Positions 59,679 through 64,000 of a stretch of 64,000 nt of DNA are shown piece by piece. A program made the position numbers and the translations under genes. The DNA is from Siphonodentalium dalli. Taxonomy: Eukaryota > Mollusca > Scaphopoda > Gadilida > Siphonodentaliidae. Location: positions 97,733,319 to 97,797,318 of the forward strand of contig CP136066.1 of assembly GCA_032622095.1 (NCBI GenBank), written 5' to 3'. Below the pieces are notes generated by a model. It worked only from the letters and a program-made list of their open reading frames with translations. It made no database searches and had not been told where the DNA came from. Position 1 is the stretch's first letter, and each line of letters begins with the position of its first letter.

Positions 59679-60259
59679 TTATGGTTCAGCTAAACCTACT
59701 GTGTCAACTTCTATCTTAATAAAGATGGTATCGTCCTTCAGGAACGACTTATTAGGGTCCTCAACATCTGTCTGTTTGTAAAACAGAGGACAACCCGATG
59801 CGACATTCATCTCTGCCGTTGGCCGCTTGAAGCTGCTGGAGTTTGGATCAGGATAGAAGCTATCGGACATGGGATTCCTTCTGTTGTCCTGATCTAAAAG
59901 TGACAGCGTTACCTTCTGTGAAAAAGGCCATTTTAGCAAGGCATCGAATTCACCATGCATCAAGACAAAAAACATGGAAAGATGTGTGCCTCTTCCGATG
60001 CCATCGCCATTTAGATAGACTCTGGCACACATTTTGTATCCATATCTTGATGTATAGAATGGCTGACTGTACACTGACAGTGTGCGACCAACTACTGCGT
60101 CACTTTTTCTTCTGGTGTAGTCTCGGATCTTCCATATAAGGAGGCCCTGATGGTTGGCAGTCTCAATCACTTGGAACCGCAAATCCATCTCAGCCAATCG
60201 GATGTCGTGTAAGCCAAGCGTCTTATCATGTGCAGAGACTTCAGCTGAAATAGCTGTTG
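59679..60259 (-). CDS. TRAF3: TRAF3-like adaptor, terminal exon (MATH/TRAF-C domain)
   Basis: The minus-strand exon starts after the acceptor TTATTTTTTCAG at 60260-60271 and ends at TAA (59679-59681). It has 192 full codons, with two leading bases completing a split codon. Residues 1-16 are the last turn of the TRAF-N coiled coil. HDIRLAEMDLRFQV begins the TRAF-C/MATH domain. LIWKIRDYTRRK, TLSVYSQPFYTSRYGYKMCA, RVYLNGDGIGRGTHLSMFFV, DALLKWPFSQKVTLSLLDQ, DPNSSSFKRPTAEMN and SGCPLF and DDTIFIKIEVD follow, with ends matching TRAF3/TRAF2/5 proteins; HDIRLA and the residues around it favour TRAF3. Family role: trimeric cytoplasmic adaptor whose TRAF-C domain binds receptor tails in TNF-receptor, Toll-like and interferon signalling. 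RING and zinc-finger exons were not found in the 3.7 kb upstream and probably lie beyond the window. Confidence 0.92.
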
Positions 60260-60279
60260 CTGAAAAAATAATAAAAAAA

Positions 60280-60770
60280 CATATATCAACATCAAATATA
60301 ACCAGGACGAGCCTCTGGAAGATAGGATTTTTACATGTATATATACATCAAACATGAAATTGTTCACCAACCTAATGTCACTGTTCTTCGAAATCAAAGC
60401 TGTATTTCATGTCATAGAAAATAAAATGTTCCACTTATGACTACTAATCGGTTAAACGGTTCCAGTGAAAAATTATTAGATTTGTGAAAAAATATTTCCA
60501 AATATCCTTTTTGAAATGTGTCCCTTATAGTTTGAGTTAATATCCTCTGGTCGCTGTGTAGTCAGCGAATACAAAGTTGGGTGGCGTGGGAAAATGTTAT
60601 TTTTTATTTCATTATAATATCAATATTGAATGCAAAATAAATTGTTTGCTAATGGAAGCATGTTAATGAGTTCACCTCCTGTAGTTCAATAGCAAATACC
60701 ATACAGTACCTTACATCACACAACAGTATAATACATATTAAAATAAAAACATAACCCAAATTGACATCGC
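60280..60770. other. Intron of the TRAF3-like gene
   Basis: AT-rich sequence immediately upstream (on the minus strand) of the terminal exon. No further TRAF exon was recognised here. Confidence 0.5.
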
Positions 60771-60779
60771 ATCTTAACC

Positions 60780-61115
60780 AGGCCTGCAGGTTTCAAAATT
60801 ATGTGTAATCTATTTTTCGTTCGCCTGGTTTGTGCTTAAGTAACCAATGCTATAGGTTAGCATGAGAGTTACACAATTTGTTATAATCACTACAACTGGT
60901 TGTATTAACTACAGATTGGCAACTCATTGAACTACTATAATAAATTTGAATGTTTCATTTTGGGACTTGATTGAGCAAAAATTAAGGTGAGAATTAGTTA
61001 TTGCAAGACCTGCATTTATAAAACTTTGGCATGACCTGTTTTTTGTCCACGGCATTTTAATTTTAGATAACCTCCAGGCGAACTGAACGGTTGTTCGCCT
61101 TAAATTTGCAGGCCT
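60780..61115. mobile_element. 336-bp hAT-type MITE with 8-bp target duplication
   Basis: The ends are AGGCCTGCAGGTTT and AAATTTGCAGGCCT. Flanks are TCTTAACC (60772-60779) and GCTTAACC (61116-61123), an 8-base duplication with one mismatch, as hAT transposons make. Internal inverted words are TTCGTTCGCCTGG and CCAGGCGAAC. No transposase. It lies in the presumed TRAF3-like intron. Confidence 0.75.
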
Positions 61116-61539
61116 GCTTAACCTCTTGGGAGTACAGACATAAAATGCCACGTGATGTCCGTACTGAGTACGCACATACTTCACCACAATGGCAGTCAGT
61201 CAATTCTCATAACTTGAACTCAGAAATTAGTGCAATGATTGTATCTTGAAGTTTGAAACAATGTATGATGTTCCGGGATTGTGAATGATAATAACAGGTC
61301 TTTCAATGGAGTCAGTTTTATGGTTTTTATGATATTCCTGTTATATTTTTTCACTAGAAAATGGCAATATCGCTAACGGTCAAGCACATGATGTAATGAT
61401 GTCATTCAGCAGCGAAGAGGTTAATCAAGGTTCATGCTCTCAAGGATTGGTCAAATTGAGGCTATTCAGGGCTGTTTTTGCGACAATTTCAACAGGTTTT
61501 CAAACCTATTTCAAGGTTTTTCAAGTGCATTGTGTCACA

Positions 61540-62640
61540 GAACATTAAAATGAGTCATGTTTGATATTTTTTGAGCCACTTTTCATTTACTTGAGCCACA
61601 TTTGTTCAACCATATTTTTTGGAGCCACTTTGATTTAAACATATTCAAAGAACAACACGAGCTAATTAACCAAAATTAAAGTCTAACATTGGAGGGCCTT
61701 CAATTGCAATTTTCATTAATAATAAGTCTAAATGTGGAACAGAAAGTCTGTTTCGCCGTTTATCTTTGATTAAATTTTGATACTAGAAGGCCCTCTCACA
61801 TTCCAGTCGACACTGGTACACAATATAGTGTTTCTGCAAAATCTGAAATTATAGGATATGTGTCCTTTCTTTAAAGAACAAAATGAACAAGATCATCGAT
61901 GTCCTTCATTTCTTACTCCCCCTTGCACATACTTCGAAATGTTTATATACTTGATGTAAGATCTTCCAGTGTAATATCCTCATCAGTCCGTTGTTTGAAT
62001 GTCAGTAGTTTAGGAATTGCATTTGCGATCTGTCTAGATTTGGATGCAGGATTGAAAATTGTTGTCAAACCTATCAACACTTCAGCGTCCTCATTGTCAG
62101 TGAACCTACTTTTGAGATTTTCAACCAGTGCTGAAGAAAACTTTCCAAAGAAAGCGGTCACTTCTTTCATTTTAGTAGACTGTTCCGCACTATCTCGGAA
62201 ATCTAACTTTCGTTTAAGATTCATGTTTAGGATTTGAATGTTCAAGCTTTGGTCACATGTACTTATGTAAAATGCGCTAACAAAACCCAGTGTACTAACG
62301 AGTATTACAAGCGGATGTTACTGTTGACGAGAAATACATGGCCATTGATTGACTAATGTGTTCTTATCGAGTAGAAATAAGAAACCATTCAGTGTACGCG
62401 ATACAATTACATCTAGTCGCTGTGACATAAGCCGAGAATGCTTTCATTCAGACTGTCTCGCGGTGGGATCACATTGTCTGATTGTTAAACTTAATCTGGC
62501 TGACAGCAGTTATTTTAAGAGCCGCACACCTAAATTATTTGAGCCACTTTCTTTAGCCACTAGCACATTTTCTTGAGCCACTTTTGTTTTTCTTTCGCAA
62601 TTTGCCACATTTGCTCACGGCAGCGTGAACACTGGTCATG
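61540..62640 (-). pseudogene. Decayed repeat with a 100-codon frame of transposase-like character
   Basis: The minus-strand frame 62245-61943 reads MNLKRKLDFRDSAEQSTKMK, VTAFFGKFSSALVENLKSRF, DAEVLIGLTTIFNPASKS and stops. An acidic helix with an N-L-x-x-R-F...F-N-P pattern occurs in hAT-type transposases and their domesticated relatives, but no catalytic block or BED finger is seen. Both sides carry repeated GTGGCTCAA words (plus-strand TTGAGCCAC at about 61570, 61590, 62545 and 62573). The identity is tentative; it could also be a host exon. Confidence 0.35.
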
Positions 62641-62904
62641 TTGACATTGTTGTACAGTAATTGAGGTATAACTATAGTTATATTATAAGTTTAATAGTTT
62701 AATGCTTTCAAAAAAATACTATCAGAATGTCCAATGAATACATACTGTTTGCCCTCTTAATTCAGATTGTTTGGCTTCGGCAATCTGCTACGGCAACCCT
62801 TTTCCATGACCCAGTTTGCTTCAGCAAATGGCTTAGGCATTGCTGGTTGCCGTAGCCAATTATGTGTGCTGTCCACCTTGACTGGTCCCCGGACTATAAA
62901 CCTT

Positions 62905-63310
62905 GCCATCGCTCTGCTTTGGACGTCGTTATTATAGACCGGTCGTTATTATAGACCGGACTATCGCCATTTTGAGGATCTCCGGTCAGATTCTGACCGG
63001 GACTAAAATAGAACAGTGCAAGCTGATTGGCTGAAGTGATTTGTGTGTTATGTTCAAAGACCCACATTTGACTAGATTCTGTCGATCTTTGGCGGGAAAA
63101 AATTATCAAAACATAGTATTTTGATATCCTACTTAATATTTATGAATAGATATTTTAAATATGTAAACTATTTTTGCAGAACACACAAGGCAACGTATTG
63201 TGTTTTGATGGGTATCCCAGTGTTGCTGTTGTCTCTCTGTCGTCATATTTGGATCAATGACGCAAATGACGTCATCTACTTAAAGATGGCGATAGTCTCT
63301 TATGGGAGGG
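62905..63310. repeat. Inverted-repeat remnants around CTATCGCCATTTTGAGG
   Basis: GTCGTTATTATAGACCGG is repeated directly at 62926 and 62944. GGACTATCGCCATTTTGAG is mirrored by AAGATGGCGATAGTCTC near 63283, and CCGGTCAGATTCTGACCGG at 62982-63000 is a small perfect hairpin. Likely a degenerate MITE. Confidence 0.45.
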
Positions 63311-63399
63311 CACGTCACAGAGCGATAGCGCCGTATTGTTTCACATATGAGCCAGGGACGAGTCTACTGTCCACCATGCAAAATTTCATTGAGACCTGA

Positions 63400-64000
63400 T
63401 GAATCATGGCCATGCTGTCTGCACGGGTACTTTTAGAGGACAATTATTAATTTTCATCCATTTCTACCAAGTCCCAGTCTTTATAGGATGATATAAAATT
63501 TATATCCCTCATCATGAAATCAGCCTTTCAAACTCATTCTCTAGTGTACCATCTCATAGATAATTATTTAATATCTGTATTTTTAAATTTTACTAGCTGC
63601 AACAGGATCCATTTGGGAGCCTTTATTCAGCATCGGATGGGCCTGTGCTGAACTAGGGGCCTGTGACCTCTTTGTAAACTTTGCACACATTTTGTTCTTT
63701 GACATAATCCTTTATTCAGTGGCGGCTGCATTGTGCACTTCAGCACATTTTGATTGCTAACATTTCGATTTAAGGACAATATGCAAATTTAATTTAAAAA
63801 AAAACAAATTATAACTTTTTTATTTTTGAGCTTTTTTAGGGGATATGAACTCCATACTCAATTTAACAAAACAAATATTTGTTTTTAAATCACAATTCTA
63901 AACAAGAGCATCGCTTGGGTTTGGCAAAATACGCCCTTTAGCCATTTCCAATTGTACTCCCGCAAAATAAAATAAAAGGTCGCAGACCACATGTCCCCCG
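63400..64000. other. Gene-free stretch to the window end
   Basis: Two TTTATTCAG-type words repeat (63620 and 63712) with GCACACATTTTGTTCTTTG. No exon recognised, although TRAF3-like intronic sequence is expected here. Confidence 0.4.

Noticed and set aside
59843-60139. Plus-strand 98-codon frame opposite the TRAF3-like exon
   Set aside because: It is the antisense shadow of a strongly conserved MATH-domain exon.

Overview
The window is a piece of an animal nuclear genome, not a microbial one. It is AT-rich with very sparse coding sequence. Genes are split into short exons by multi-kilobase introns with GT..AG splice sites, and most of the DNA is transposon-derived. Two real host genes can be supported. 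Their sequences, together with pearl/HINE-like tandem-core Helitrons, several TTAA-flanked MITE families and LINEs of CR1/Jockey type, fit a marine invertebrate, with a mollusc as best guess. That taxon call is inference.

Gene 1 (+ strand, 8.87-23.35 kb) is a complete four-exon NPC2-like lysosomal sterol-transfer protein. It has 149 residues, a signal peptide and the six conserved cysteines. It has a TATA box at 8773-8779 and, about 100 bp further upstream, an E-box (GTCACGTGTT) close to the CLEAR/TFEB consensus. Gene 2 (- strand, 59.68-60.26 kb) is the terminal exon of a TRAF3-like adaptor: a complete MATH/TRAF-C domain plus the end of the coiled coil. Its upstream exons were not found and probably lie mostly beyond the window.

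Layout. 0-8.6 kb: a GGATCCCGGC array, a foldback element (about 0.58-2.3 kb), LINE RT debris, a 36-bp tandem repeat, a 1.36-kb foldback element with long inverted arms and a 5-bp target duplication, a 221-bp palindromic MITE and LINE 3' ends. 8.6-23.4 kb: NPC2, whose introns carry two 5'-truncated LINEs (one with a 13-bp target duplication inside a MITE, one starting about 9 bp past a splice donor), TTAA-flanked elements and inverted repeats. 23.4-34 kb: MITEs, degenerate tandem-core elements and a duplicated scrap of the NPC2 last exon. 34.1-35.7 kb: a Helitron with a 3' hairpin and CTAG end. 36.2-40.0 kb: a 142-bp satellite with a higher-order duplication of about 1.13 kb. 40.3-41.6 kb: a complete TTAA MITE and a second Helitron. 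42.4-50.9 kb: three HINE/pearl-like elements with 164-bp core repeats. 50.9-58.1 kb: nested MITEs and large palindromes. 59.2-62.6 kb: the TRAF3-like exon bracketed by hAT-type repeats.

I found no rRNA, intact tRNA, CRISPR array, operon or intact transposase. The most unusual structures are the ordered subtype pattern inside the HINE core arrays, the 1.36-kb foldback element that shares a sequence motif with those HINEs, and the higher-order satellite.
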